Shown: positions 1 to 7,743 of the stretch, piece by piece
Position numbering within the stretch: position 1 is the stretch's first letter
Layout of the letters: the number at the start of each line of letters is the position of its first letter
Source: an uncultured Alphaproteobacteria bacterium
GTDB taxonomy: Bacteria; Pseudomonadota; Alphaproteobacteria; Rhizobiales; Beijerinckiaceae
Reading direction: 5' to 3'
Assembly (NCBI GenBank): GCA_937988775.1
Contig: CALKHP010000002.1
Span: 1-56,957, forward strand
DNA: 56,957 nucleotides
Position numbers and translations under genes: made by a program
The notes under the pieces: model-generated
Told to the model about the DNA's origin: nothing
The model's database searches: none
What the model saw: the letters and a program-made list of their open reading frames with translations, nothing else

Positions 1-4
1 CCCG

Positions 5-76
5 CCGATGACGGCTGAAAGGCTGGTGCTCGCTTCTCCACCGTCATGGGACGGCTTGACCGGCCCATCCCGCTAC
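5..76. repeat. Dispersed palindromic repeat, family D, copy 1 (left part cut by window edge)
   Basis: The core at about 31-76 (CACCGTCATGGGACGG then CTTGACCGGCCCATCCCG) reappears inverted at 10127-10171 and, more diverged, at 51194-51240. The bases at 5-14 (CCGATGACGG) look like the tail of an inverted partner that lies outside the window, so this would be a paired element. It is non-coding and lies downstream of tyrS. Confidence 0.6.
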
Positions 77-130
77 GAAAGGCGCCGGCCCTCGCCCCCG
101 TGATCAAATTCGGGGCGAAAGGCTTCCCGC

Positions 131-218
131 TGTCCTTCCCGCGAAGACGGGAATCCAGAGGCCAATGCGCCAGCGGCTCCTGGATTCCCGATCGCGCTGG
201 CGCGCGTCGGGAATGACA
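131..218. repeat. Dispersed palindromic repeat, family A, copy 1
   Basis: An 88-base element bounded by inverted ends (TGTCCTTCCCG at the left, CGGGAATGACA at the right), with internal GGGAATCCAGAG and CTCCTGGATTCCC also in inverted orientation. The reverse complement of its right half matches 18853-18894 almost base for base. This is the familiar GTCATTCCCG...CGGGAATGAC intergenic palindrome of alphaproteobacteria. Confidence 0.75.
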
Positions 219-245
219 CTCATTGCCCTGATGTAGGGGAGGGGC

Positions 246-263
246 AGCCCCGGACTCGGGGCT
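246..263 (-). terminator. Hairpin just after tyrS, possible terminator
   Basis: AGCCCCG-GACT-CGGGGCT forms a perfect 7-bp stem with a 4-base loop, starting 3 bases past the tyrS stop codon. No T-tract follows, so it may instead protect the mRNA end or act together with Rho. Confidence 0.4.
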
Positions 264-266
264 CGC

Positions 267-1529
267 TCAATCGACCGGGCGCAGCAGGATGTGGCGCTTC
301 TTGCCCATCGACAGCTTGATCGCGCCCTCGTTGATGGCGTCGGCCGGCGTCAGCATGGCGTGCTCGTTGGTGAGCACGATGCCATTGACGCGCAGGCCGC
401 CGCCCTTGATCTGTCGGCGCGCCTCGCCGGTCGAGGCGGTGAGCCCGGCGGTGACGAAGGCGTTGAGCACGCCGAGCCCCGCCATCAGGTCGGCGCCCGC
501 GACGGTGACGGTCGGCAGCGTGTCGGCGGCAATGCCGTCCTCGAAGGTTTTTCGCGCCGTCTCGGCGGCGACACGGGCGGCGGCCGGGCCGTGCAGCAGC
601 GTGGTCGCGGCGTCGGCGAGCGCCTTCTTGGCCTCGTTGATCTCGGCGCCCTGCAACGCGGCGAGGCGCTCGATTTCACTCATCGGCAGCGTGGTGAACA
701 GCTTGAGGAAGCGCGCCACGTCGGCATCCTCGGTGTTGCGCCAGAACTGCCAGTACTCGTACGGGCTCTTCATGTCCGGGTTGAGCCAGACGGCGCCGCT
801 CGCCGTCTTGCCCATCTTGGCGCCGGAGGCGAGCGTGATCAGCGGCGTGGTCAGCGCGTAGAGTTGCGGCGTGCCCATGCGCCGGCCGAGATCGAGCCCG
901 TTGACGATGTTGCCCCACTGGTCGGAGCCGCCCATCTGCAGGTTGCAGCCGTAGCGCTGGCTGAGCACGACGTAGTCATAAGCCTGCAGGATCATGTAGT
1001 TGAACTCGATGAAGCTCATCTCGTGCTCGCGCTCGAGGCGCAGCTTGACCGAATCCATCGCCAGCATGCGGTTGACCGAGAAATGCTTGCCGATATCGCG
1101 CAGCATCTCGATCCAGTTGAGCTTGGTCAGCCACTCGGCATTGTCGGTCATCAGCGCGTCGGTGCCGGTATCGCCGAAGGTCAGGAAGCGCGAGAAGGCC
1201 TGCTTGATGCCGTTCTTGTTGCGCTCGATATCCTCCAGCGTGAGGATTTTGCGCGATTCGTCGCGCCCGGTCGGGTCGCCGACGCGCGTCGTGCCGCCGC
1301 CCATCAGGGCGATCGGCCGGTTGCCGGTCTGCTGCAGCCAGTGCAGGCACATGATCTGCACCATCGAGCCGACATGCAGCGAGGGGGCGGTGCAGTCGAA
1401 GCCGATATAGCCGACGAGCTTGCCGCCGCTCGCTAGCGCATCGAGGCCGGCGAGATCGGAACACTGGTGGATGAAGCCGCGCTCGGTCATCACCTGGAGG
1501 AAATCGGATTTCGGCGTGAAGCTGCTCAT
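267..1529 (-). CDS. tyrS: Tyrosyl-tRNA synthetase, class I
   Basis: Charges tRNA-Tyr with tyrosine in the cytoplasm. The 420-residue protein has the expected order: a Rossmann catalytic core with the HIGH-type signature (APSLHVGSM, about residue 50), the substrate-binding GGSDQWGN, a KMSKS-type loop KMGKT (about residue 240), and a C-terminal S4 RNA-binding domain (GGGLRVNG to the end). The KMGKT form and S4 tail match the common bacterial TyrS. Start is ATG (MSSFTP); the core aligns from the first residues so little extension is possible. It is transcribed alone, 104 bases downstream of queC on the same strand. A tRNA-Tyr(GTA) gene lies 38 kb away in the same window. Confidence 0.97.
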   Translation of the reverse strand: MSSFTPKSDFLQVMTERGFIHQCSDLAGLDALASGGKLVGYIGFDCTAPSLHVGSMVQIMCLHWLQQTGNRPIALMGGGTTRVGDPTGRDESRKILTLEDIERNKNGIKQAFSRFLTFGDTGTDALMTDNAEWLTKLNWIEMLRDIGKHFSVNRMLAMDSVKLRLEREHEMSFIEFNYMILQAYDYVVLSQRYGCNLQMGGSDQWGNIVNGLDLGRRMGTPQLYALTTPLITLASGAKMGKTASGAVWLNPDMKSPYEYWQFWRNTEDADVARFLKLFTTLPMSEIERLAALQGAEINEAKKALADAATTLLHGPAAARVAAETARKTFEDGIAADTLPTVTVAGADLMAGLGVLNAFVTAGLTASTGEARRQIKGGGLRVNGIVLTNEHAMLTPADAINEGAIKLSMGKKRHILLRPVD

Positions 1530-1633
1530 GGCGTCCGCGTTGTTGCAATCGGGATGGAAAGGGTTGGAGGGCGTTTAGCACCCCTCGCGGCAAAACTCAC
1601 GCAGTGAAATACGCAGGCTGCGTATCTCGCGGG

Positions 1634-2329
1634 TCAACTGGCGACAAAACCCCGCCAGCCGGCGGCGCGCAGGTCGCAGGCCGGGCAGGTACCGCAGCCG
1701 TAACCCCAATCGTGCCGCGTCGTGTGGTCGCCGAGATAGCAGCTATGGGTTTCCTCGCGCACGATGCGGATAAGGGGCTCGCCGCCGAGGCGCCGCGCCA
1801 TGCGCCAGGTCTCGGCCTTGTTGATCCACATCAGCGGCGTGTGCAGCACGAAGCGGCGCTCCATGCCGAGATTGAGCGCGACCTGCATCGCCTTGATGGT
1901 GTCGTCGCGGCAATCGGGATAGCCGGAATAATCCGTCTCGCACACGCCGGTGACGATGTGCTTCAGGTTGCGGCGATAGGCGAGGGCTGCAGCGAAGGCG
2001 AGGAAGATCAGGTTGCGGCCGGGCACGAAGGTGTTGGGCAGCCCGTCCTTCTCCATGGCGAAGGCCATGTCCTGCGTCAGGCTGGTGCGGGACAGCGCGC
2101 CGAGCGCATCGATGGCGACGACATGATCCTCGGCCAGCCCATCGCGCCAGCGCGGGAAGTCGCGGGCCAGGCTGGCCAGCACCGTCTCGCGGCACGTCAT
2201 CTCGATATGGTGGCGCTGGCCATAGGCGAAGCCGATGGTCTCGACCGTGCCGAACCGCTCCAGCGCCCAGGCGAGGCAGGTCGTCGAATCCTGTCCGCCG
2301 GAGAACAGCACGAGCGCGCCCTCTGTCAT
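1634..2329 (-). CDS. queC: 7-cyano-7-deazaguanine synthase QueC
   Basis: Makes preQ0 from 7-carboxy-7-deazaguanine, ammonia and ATP in the queuosine tRNA-modification pathway. Residues 7-15 carry the PP-loop ATP motif (LFSGGQDST); the C-terminus has the zinc-binding cysteines in C-x14-C-x2-C-x2-C spacing (SCYLG ... CGTCPAC), a slightly expanded loop. Length 231 residues is normal. Its ATG overlaps the stop of the upstream exported-protein gene by ATGA, so the two are translationally coupled. No queD, queE or queF lies in the window. A convincing preQ1 riboswitch was not seen upstream. Confidence 0.96.
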   Translation of the reverse strand: MTEGALVLFSGGQDSTTCLAWALERFGTVETIGFAYGQRHHIEMTCRETVLASLARDFPRWRDGLAEDHVVAIDALGALSRTSLTQDMAFAMEKDGLPNTFVPGRNLIFLAFAAALAYRRNLKHIVTGVCETDYSGYPDCRDDTIKAMQVALNLGMERRFVLHTPLMWINKAETWRMARRLGGEPLIRIVREETHSCYLGDHTTRHDWGYGCGTCPACDLRAAGWRGFVAS

Positions 2330-2994
2330 GATGGTTTGTCCTTTGTCGCTTGCGTTGGCCCGGCGGCGGCGATCCAGCCGCGCAGCAGGGCCTGCACGCC
2401 GTCGCGCAATCGCGTCCAGCGCGGCAAAAGACTGGCGGGAAAGCGCGCCTGGATGTCAAGGCCGTCCTGCCGGAACGACCACAGGCAGTTGGCGCTGCCG
2501 ACATCGGCCACGCTGCCCTGGCGCGGACAGCGGGCGCTGAATGCCTCGCCATCGGGGGCTGAGAAGTAGAGTTCCTCGCCGCCATAGGGCGAATCGGGCC
2601 GGAAGCGCCGCATCAGCAGCCCGCCCGGATTGCTCCAGTGCTCGTCGGCGAAGAAGCGGGCGTAGAGCGTCATCGGGCGCTCGGCCGGATCGGTGCCAGC
2701 GGCCGGCGCAAGATGCAGGAAGACCAGGGGCTCGCTGCTGCCCGGCTGCCCGGCGGCGGCAGGCGGGCCGAAACCGGGCCAGGCGGCAATGAGGTCGATA
2801 TCGCTTGCCGCCGCCGTATCGGTGTCGCCGGCGCGAAGATAGCCGGCCGGCACCAGCAGCCGCGCCGTGCCGACCCGCAGCATGCTCGGCCGCGGCGCGG
2901 CGCCCGTCAGGCCGCCGATATCGAGTTGCGTGGCGAGCAGGCCGCCAAGCGCGGCAAGCGTCACGGCGATGGTGATGAGGAAGGTGCGCAGCAT
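2326..2994 (-). CDS. Exported or membrane-anchored hypothetical protein upstream of queC
   Basis: A 222-residue protein of unknown function. The first 20 residues (MLRTFLITIAVTLAALGGLL) form a signal peptide or single anchor; the rest is a soluble, proline- and glycine-rich domain with no recognised catalytic motif. Two cysteines (in SARCPRQ and SANCLWS) could form a disulfide in the periplasm. It overlaps queC by 4 bases and is probably in its operon, but a queuosine role is not implied by anything in the sequence. Confidence 0.75.
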   Translation of the reverse strand: MLRTFLITIAVTLAALGGLLATQLDIGGLTGAAPRPSMLRVGTARLLVPAGYLRAGDTDTAAASDIDLIAAWPGFGPPAAAGQPGSSEPLVFLHLAPAAGTDPAERPMTLYARFFADEHWSNPGGLLMRRFRPDSPYGGEELYFSAPDGEAFSARCPRQGSVADVGSANCLWSFRQDGLDIQARFPASLLPRWTRLRDGVQALLRGWIAAAGPTQATKDKPS

Positions 2995-3124
2995 GCTCCG
3001 TTCCAGCCATTGATCCGAATCGCTGGCGTTAACGATGTCACCAAACAGCCGGCAGGGGGAGATTGCCTTGGCGCTCGCGTTTACCGATTATTCACCATGA
3101 TCGTCGCTCGCGTGAGGAAGGGCC

Positions 3125-3448
3125 ATGCCCGCATTGTCGGCTGAGGAAATCGCTCTGTTCCAGGCGCTGCTGGTGGGGTTCGCGTTTGCCGGCTTCCTCG
3201 CCAATGCCTTCAACTGGCTGACCTCGCAGCAGCCGAGTTTCCGCATGCTGGAGAGCGGCGGCGTCGGTGCCGTCGCCTCGGTACCGCTGGTGGTGTTCTC
3301 GGCGCCGTTCATCATCCTGCGCAACACGGTGCGCGGCCGCCGCCATGAGAAACGCAACATCTGGCTGGTTTTTCTCGCCACCTTGATCGCCTGCGGCTGG
3401 AGCATGGTGGCGGGGCGGGTTATCATCGCGCTTTTCCAGGGCTTCTGA
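3125..3448 (+). CDS. Small integral membrane protein, DUF6949-like
   Basis: A 107-residue protein with three hydrophobic stretches (about residues 10-32, 48-66 and 80-104) and a basic linker (NTVRGRRHEKRN) between the second and third. The pattern, including APFIILRNTVRGRR, resembles small Hyphomicrobiales proteins I remember as DUF6949; that assignment is from memory. Start ATG has a good ribosome site (GAGGAAGGGCC). It precedes the carbonic-anhydrase-like gene by 27 bases on the same strand and probably shares its transcript. No function can be stated. Confidence 0.75.
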   Translation: MPALSAEEIALFQALLVGFAFAGFLANAFNWLTSQQPSFRMLESGGVGAVASVPLVVFSAPFIILRNTVRGRRHEKRNIWLVFLATLIACGWSMVAGRVIIALFQGF

Positions 3449-3475
3449 AGCCCCAAGTCTCGGACAGGTCACCTC

Positions 3476-4006
3476 ATGCCAATCTATTCCCTCGGCGAGC
3501 GTACGCCGGATCTGCCGCCCGAGGGCGAGTACTGGGTCGCGCCCGATGCCCATGTCATCGGCACGGTGCTGCTGGCGCGCGATGTCGGCATCTGGTTCGG
3601 CGCGGTGCTGCGCGGCGATAACGAGTTGATCGATATCGGGCCAGGCAGCAACATCCAGGAGCATGCCATGCTCCATACCGACCCGGGCCTGCCGCTGACG
3701 GTCGGGGCTGGCTGCACCGTCGGCCATCGCGCCATCCTGCATGGCTGCACGATCGGCGATAACTGCCTGATCGGCATGGGCGCTATCATCCTCAACGGAG
3801 CGAAGATCGGTGCGAACTCGCTGGTGGGGGCCAGTGCGCTCGTCACCGAAGGCAAGAGTTTCCCTGAGAATTCGCTGATCGTCGGTTCGCCCGCCAAGGT
3901 CATCCGCCAGCTTGACGAGGAGGCGGTGGCGCGGCTCAAGCGCTCGTCGGCCGGCTATGTGAAGAACTGGCAGCGCTTTGCCCGCGATTTGCGGGTGCAT
4001 GGCTGA
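3476..4006 (+). CDS. Gamma-carbonic anhydrase family protein (hexapeptide-repeat)
   Basis: A 176-residue left-handed beta-helix protein of the YrdA/PaaY/CaiE group, related to Cam gamma-carbonic anhydrase. Hexapeptide repeats run from about residue 20 to 150 (for example IGTVLL, VGAGCT, IGDNCL, IGANSL). The candidate metal histidines are H67 (HAMLH), H84 and H89 (VGHRAILHG). A short C-terminal helix (about 155-175) is typical. Members bind Zn, Fe or Co; whether this one hydrates CO2 cannot be told from sequence because many relatives are inactive. Confidence 0.9.
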   Translation: MPIYSLGERTPDLPPEGEYWVAPDAHVIGTVLLARDVGIWFGAVLRGDNELIDIGPGSNIQEHAMLHTDPGLPLTVGAGCTVGHRAILHGCTIGDNCLIGMGAIILNGAKIGANSLVGASALVTEGKSFPENSLIVGSPAKVIRQLDEEAVARLKRSSAGYVKNWQRFARDLRVHG

Positions 4007-4016
4007 GACGAGAGTT

Positions 4017-4046
4017 GGGCCGGCTGCCGTGGCGTGCAGCCGGCCC
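4017..4046. terminator. Strong GC hairpin between convergent genes
   Basis: GGGCCGGCTGC (4017-4027) pairs perfectly with GCAGCCGGCCC (4036-4046) across an 8-base loop. It lies just past the stop of the carbonic-anhydrase-like gene and before the end of the convergent peptidase gene. No T-tract is present on either strand, so a terminator role is likely but not certain. Confidence 0.45.
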
Positions 4047-4111
4047 GCGCAAGCCTGTCGGGGACGGGAGGGGTAAGAGACGAGGCCTGCGATCCGTGAT
4101 CGGCGCGGGGC

Positions 4112-4747
4112 TCAGCGCGCCGTGAAAAGTTGCGTGTCGATATTGCCGAGGCCGACCCAGCGGTTCGGGTTTTCCTCGCTCTGGCGCTTGATGAACTTGT
4201 AGCCGGTCTCGCCCCAGAGCAGCACCTTGGCTTCCTGGTTGTCGAGGATCAGGTCGCCGCGATCGGTCTTGACCGTGAGCACGGCATGGCCGTCGCCGCT
4301 CTTGTCGCGCACCACCGTGACCAGCAGGTCCTGGCGCGGCCAGCCGGCCAGCAGCAGGCGGCGGCGCTTCTCCAGCACGTAATCCTCGCAATCGCCCTTG
4401 CCGTCGGTTGGGATGTCCCAGCGCTCGGGCACGCCCCAGTGATCCATGTCGGTGACCGGCTCGATCTCGCTGTTGACCGCGGCGTTGATGGCGAGCAACT
4501 GCTTCCAGTTGTGCTCGTTCAGCACGAGCTCTTCCGGCGAAAGAGTTTCGACGTTGCAGTATTCGCTATAGTCGCGGCAGAATTGTACCCAGCCGATCGG
4601 CGGGGATACCTGCCGCATGACGCTCATCGAGGCTTTCTCGATATTGGTGGCGTTGGCCTGGCCCGCCATCATCGCCAGACCGCAAACCATGGCGGCGATG
4701 CCGGCGAACCCCTTGATAAACTTGCCAGACTGAAACTTGCGAGACAT
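4112..4747 (-). CDS. Exported transglutaminase-like cysteine peptidase (BTLCP, PF06035 / C93 type)
   Basis: A 211-residue protein with a signal peptide (about residues 1-34, ending AGQANA) and a single BTLCP domain. The papain-like triad is visible: C120 in GKGDCEDY, H154 in GDGHAVL and D169 in LILDN. LapG of the Pseudomonas Lap system belongs to this broad superfamily, but no LapD or large adhesin is nearby, so the substrate is unknown. A second, longer paralogue follows upstream on the same strand (5043-6065). The start is preceded by CTCCATCGACAAGGAGGGG-type purine-rich sequence giving a good ribosome site. Confidence 0.9.
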   Translation of the reverse strand: MSRKFQSGKFIKGFAGIAAMVCGLAMMAGQANATNIEKASMSVMRQVSPPIGWVQFCRDYSEYCNVETLSPEELVLNEHNWKQLLAINAAVNSEIEPVTDMDHWGVPERWDIPTDGKGDCEDYVLEKRRRLLLAGWPRQDLLVTVVRDKSGDGHAVLTVKTDRGDLILDNQEAKVLLWGETGYKFIKRQSEENPNRWVGLGNIDTQLFTAR

Positions 4748-5042
4748 GGACCCCTCCTTGTCGATGGAGGGACCATGTCACGGGGATTTCATGGATCGGC
4801 TGAAACAAAAGCCTCAAATTCTACTGGTTCGCGTTAGTATAATCTCAATAGAAAATCGACGCCTCGTAAAGTATATAAAATATGAGCGATCCGGCGTTTA
4901 CCAAGCAGGGTGCTTGATTCCTCAACGGAATCCGCCACCGTGCCGTCGCCGCGTTAATGGTAAAGACTTTTGCGCGATTGGCCCCGAATGCGGCGCGCCG
5001 TTAAGGTTTCATTCGCCCTGCCGGCGAAAGCGGCGCCGGATT
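4748..5042. other. Intergenic region between the two cysteine peptidase genes
   Basis: 295 bases without a supported gene. The middle (about 4805-4895) is unusually AT-rich for this genome (for example TATATAAAATATGAG at 4873-4887), which suits a promoter for the downstream minus-strand peptidase. I could not fix a -35/-10 pair. Confidence 0.4.
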
Positions 5043-6065
5043 TCAGCGGCGCGCGCCGGCGGCGACCATGGCCGGGGTGACAGCATCGCTCGCATCGAGC
5101 GACACCCAGACATTGGGGTCGCTCGCCGACTGGCGCTTGACGAAGCGGTAGCCGGTGGCTTCCCACGGCACGATTTCCGAGACCTGATTGTCGAGCACGA
5201 GATCGCCATGGTCGGTGGCGACCGTCAGCACGGCATGGCCGTCACCTTGCAGGTCGCGCACCACCGTCATGCGCAGCGCCTGCCGGGGCCAGCCGGCATC
5301 GATCAGCAGGCGCCGCTTGAGCAGGGCGTAATCCTCGCAGTCGCCGCTGCCATCCATGGGATAGTCCCAATGCTCGACGACGCCGTGATGATCCATGTCG
5401 GATAGCGGCTTGATGCGCCGGTTGACCGCGGCATTGATCGCGACAAGCTGGCGCCACTTGGCGGCGGTCAGCGCCGGCGTGACGGGCGGCAGATCGGGCG
5501 TGGCGCATTCGGACGCATAGAAATTGCAGAACTGGTTCCAGCCGAGCGGCGGACGGACGCGGCCGCTTTCCGTCAAGGGCGCGCTGGCGGCCGGCATCGC
5601 GCTGGCATGTCCGGTTGCGCGGGCGGCAAGGCGCTGCCAGTTGCGGCCCATCAGAGCCTGGAAATCGCGCGCGCTCGGCGCGTGCGGGAAGCTCGGCCCG
5701 GCATTTTTCGGCAGGGAGCCGGTCGGCGCGTCGGCCGGAGCGCTGACCGTCAGTTCGAGGCGATGCACCAGCGCGCCACGGGCATCGCGCAGGTCAATCA
5801 CGGTGTGGCCGGGGGCCTTGGCGGAGATGGTCGCGCGCGTATCGGCGGCGATGCGGGCGCTGGCAACCTGCGCGTTATGCACCACGGCGAGGCGGGCGGG
5901 ACGGGCGAGCAGGAGCGTGGCGCTCGCGCCGGGGGCGAGGACCTGCCGGGACGTCGGGCTCGGTTGCACGGCGGCCGGCGTCTCGACAGCCTTCTGCTCC
6001 AGGGCCGCCACCGGAGCGGAGCAGGATAGCAGCGCGAGGAGAAGCAACCCAAAACGCATCGACAT
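5043..6065 (-). CDS. Exported BTLCP cysteine peptidase with N-terminal pilus-N-like domain
   Basis: A 340-residue protein, 130 residues longer than its neighbour paralogue. Signal peptide about 1-21. Residues 40-108 form a beta-rich module (VLAPGASATLLL...VVHNAQVAS...GHTVIDLRDARGALVHRLELTV) that looks like the N-terminal domain of secretin/pilus-assembly proteins (T2SS-T3SS_pil_N, PF13629). A linker follows, then a BTLCP domain from about 165 with intact triad C243 (GSGDCEDY), H277 (GDGHAVL) and D292 (LVLDN). This domain order suggests a periplasmic peptidase tethered to an envelope partner. A perfect CtrA-type box lies right before the start. Confidence 0.88.
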   Translation of the reverse strand: MSMRFGLLLLALLSCSAPVAALEQKAVETPAAVQPSPTSRQVLAPGASATLLLARPARLAVVHNAQVASARIAADTRATISAKAPGHTVIDLRDARGALVHRLELTVSAPADAPTGSLPKNAGPSFPHAPSARDFQALMGRNWQRLAARATGHASAMPAASAPLTESGRVRPPLGWNQFCNFYASECATPDLPPVTPALTAAKWRQLVAINAAVNRRIKPLSDMDHHGVVEHWDYPMDGSGDCEDYALLKRRLLIDAGWPRQALRMTVVRDLQGDGHAVLTVATDHGDLVLDNQVSEIVPWEATGYRFVKRQSASDPNVWVSLDASDAVTPAMVAAGARR

Positions 6066-6071
6066 AACCCG

Positions 6072-6086
6072 TTAACGCATTGTTAA
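6072..6086. promoter_or_regulatory. CtrA-type box TTAA-N7-TTAA
   Basis: TTAA (6072-6075), seven bases, TTAA (6083-6086) matches the full CtrA consensus exactly and is embedded in a palindrome CGTTAAC-GCATT-GTTAACG. It sits only 7 bases before the ATG of the pilus-N/BTLCP gene. Placement this close to the start would suit repression or a very short leader. Confidence 0.45.
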
Positions 6087-6175
6087 CGATTTGGGCCAAA
6101 TCCGCCTTAGGTGTCAACGCGGCGTTTACGAGCATGGTTAACCGGCCGTTGCCGTATCCGGCGCGCGGCCTCCGG

Positions 6176-6280
6176 TTAATGGCCGAACAGATCCTGAAAC
6201 CAGCCGAGCACGACAGCGATGGCGAGGACGAACAGGATCTTGCGCCAGTGCAGCACCAGCATCAGCACGACGAAGTCCAT
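6176..6280 (-). CDS. Predicted 34-residue membrane miniprotein
   Basis: ATG at 6280 to TAA at 6176 encodes 34 residues. Residues 2-11 and 15-27 are strongly hydrophobic (FVVLMLVL, then ILFVLAIAVVLGWF), split by a basic HWRK, and the protein ends QDLFGH: a plausible single membrane-spanning peptide. It starts 12 bases after the stop of the 73-residue gene on the same strand, consistent with translational coupling. Its own ribosome site is weak. No family is recognised; a chance ORF cannot be excluded. Confidence 0.45.
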   Translation of the reverse strand: MDFVVLMLVLHWRKILFVLAIAVVLGWFQDLFGH

Positions 6281-6292
6281 CGTGCCGGCAAG

Positions 6293-6514
6293 CTAGACGA
6301 AGGTGATGAAACCGCCGCCGGCCTTGGCGATGGAGAGGATATCGTCGATGTTCCGTTGCGCGAGGCCGCGAAATGCAATGTCGGCCTGGCCATTATTGGC
6401 CGCCTTGGCAATGGCGATCAGTTCATCGGTCGATCGCGAGGCGCCGTCCAAGGTGAACCCGCCCCCAGCCGTAGCAATTCGTACGATATTGTCGGTCGAG
6501 TGGAATTCAAACAT
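6293..6514 (-). CDS. Small internally repetitive hypothetical protein
   Basis: 73 residues with three imperfect repeats of about 20 residues, each containing (D/E)-(I/L)-x-x-I-A-x-A followed by a glycine-rich turn (NIVRIATAGGG, ELIAIAKAANNG, DILSIAKAGGG). Each unit predicts a short helix followed by a beta strand. Similar repeats occur in scattered small bacterial proteins without known function. A GAGG ribosome site precedes the ATG. It is followed closely by the 34-residue membrane ORF. Confidence 0.65.
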   Translation of the reverse strand: MFEFHSTDNIVRIATAGGGFTLDGASRSTDELIAIAKAANNGQADIAFRGLAQRNIDDILSIAKAGGGFITFV

Positions 6515-6618
6515 CTGTGCCTCGATCTTCTAGAGACCGTGGACTTACCGATACAGGCGGGAAATCGCAAGCCTGCGCGCCAATCCGCGCCGCCCGGCAT
6601 GGGGACGATGCGGGGATA

Positions 6619-6969
6619 TCACGGCGTTTTGAGCGCTTTCATAATGCCTGGCGTGATCGTGCCGCTGTTCATCGCGTTCAGGTCGGCAAGCGAAAGCGTG
6701 CCGTTGACCAGGCCATTGATGGTTCGGGTGCACCACGCGGCGGCGGCATCGGCCACCGGAACATCCATGACTTTCGCGACGGCGCTGGGGTTGCTGCCGA
6801 TGCCCTGGGCGGTGCAACTGGAGATGGCGCTGTTTCGCTCAGCAGCGTTGTTCTTCAGGATCGTGACCATTTCCTGAAACTGCTGTTCGCTTGACGGCAA
6901 GGTTTGCGCATGGACCGGTGCGGCGCAGGCACCGAATGCGGCGATGATGCAAATCACGGACAGCTTCAT
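6619..6969 (-). CDS. Small secreted hypothetical protein
   Basis: 116 residues starting MKLSVICIIAAFG, with a clear signal peptide cleaved near VHAQ (about residue 22). The ATG at 6969 is chosen because GGGGGA lies 7 bases upstream. The mature part is helical, with two cysteines (SSCTAQG and AWCTRT) that could form a disulfide. Same strand as, and 105 bases upstream of, the repetitive 73-residue gene. No function is recognised. Confidence 0.7.
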   Translation of the reverse strand: MKLSVICIIAAFGACAAPVHAQTLPSSEQQFQEMVTILKNNAAERNSAISSCTAQGIGSNPSAVAKVMDVPVADAAAAWCTRTINGLVNGTLSLADLNAMNSGTITPGIMKALKTP

Positions 6970-6989
6970 GACGGTTCCCCCTGGCACTT

Positions 6990-7009
6990 ATCCTTCGACA
7001 AGTTCGGGG
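6990..7009. repeat. Fragment of dispersed repeat family B
   Basis: ATCCTTCGACAAGTTCGGGG is a truncated copy of the CATCCTTCGACAAGCTCAGG element found complete at 17304-17387, 23482-23569 and 28561-28638. Confidence 0.5.
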
Positions 7010-7040
7010 CGCGGTCAAATAACAGGCTGGGCGCGAGCGT

Positions 7041-7649
7041 TCAGAGTATCGTATCGGGGTCGAGTTCATGCGCCGGGATCGGCCGCGAGAACTCGACGGC
7101 GAAACCACCCTCGATCTGCCGGACGACGCGGGCGCGGGTGCGGCCGAGCGTGACGGCGGTGCCGATCTCCATCTGGATGTTTGACGAGATGGCGGCGCCG
7201 GATTGCGAGAAATCGACGAGACGCACCATATGGCGCGCGCCGCTCGGCATCATCATCTCGGTCATCGGCTGGCGCGGCGCGATGCGTTCGTGCCGGCGAT
7301 CTTCCGGCAGGCCGAGCAGGTTGCGGTTGGCAAGCCACATCAGTTGCGAGGCGAGCTTGTCGCGCTTGCGCACGGTGGCGGCGATGGTCATGGCGAAGCC
7401 GGTGCGCGTCGTGCGGGTCACGACGCCCTCGACACGGCCGATCTGGTCGAGATAGCACACCACGCGCGTGCCGATCGCCGGAATCTGCTCGGCATTGAGC
7501 AGGATGCCGCCGGGCGAGATATTCTCGGAAATGCAGGAATGCTCCGACTGATCGGGCAGCATGAAGCGCCCGGGCAGGCGGACGGGGACGCGCGCGAAGC
7601 GGCGCTTCTCGTGCTCTTTTACATTCCTGTCGAGGACTGCTTCGCTCAT
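7041..7649 (-). CDS. Tandem PilZ-domain protein, probable c-di-GMP effector
   Basis: A 202-residue cytoplasmic protein with two PilZ domains. The first (about 15-100) has the binding signature RRFAR...ENISPGG; the second (about 115-195) has RRHER...DFSQSGA. Both keep the R-x3-R and (D/N)-x-S-x-x-G elements needed for c-di-GMP binding. The ATG at 7649 (MSEAVLD) is preferred to an upstream TTG at 7691, which would add unlikely residues. It lies downstream of the PAS_5 gene on the same strand with 94 bases between them, a pairing seen in other alphaproteobacteria. Target unknown. Confidence 0.85.
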   Translation of the reverse strand: MSEAVLDRNVKEHEKRRFARVPVRLPGRFMLPDQSEHSCISENISPGGILLNAEQIPAIGTRVVCYLDQIGRVEGVVTRTTRTGFAMTIAATVRKRDKLASQLMWLANRNLLGLPEDRRHERIAPRQPMTEMMMPSGARHMVRLVDFSQSGAAISSNIQMEIGTAVTLGRTRARVVRQIEGGFAVEFSRPIPAHELDPDTIL

Positions 7650-7743
7650 GGCTCGCAATTCAGGTCGGGCCGAAATCAGGCGGCTGCCCAAACGTTAGGC
7701 GAGGTATCGTTAACGTGACGTTTCGGTTTTCAGTTTTCGAGCG

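Noticed and set aside
291..1436. A 381-codon plus-strand frame
   Set aside because: Antisense to tyrS; no conserved motifs.
2995..3124. preQ1 or other riboswitch upstream of the queC operon
   Set aside because: The leader is short and I could not find a preQ1-type pseudoknot or any known aptamer core.
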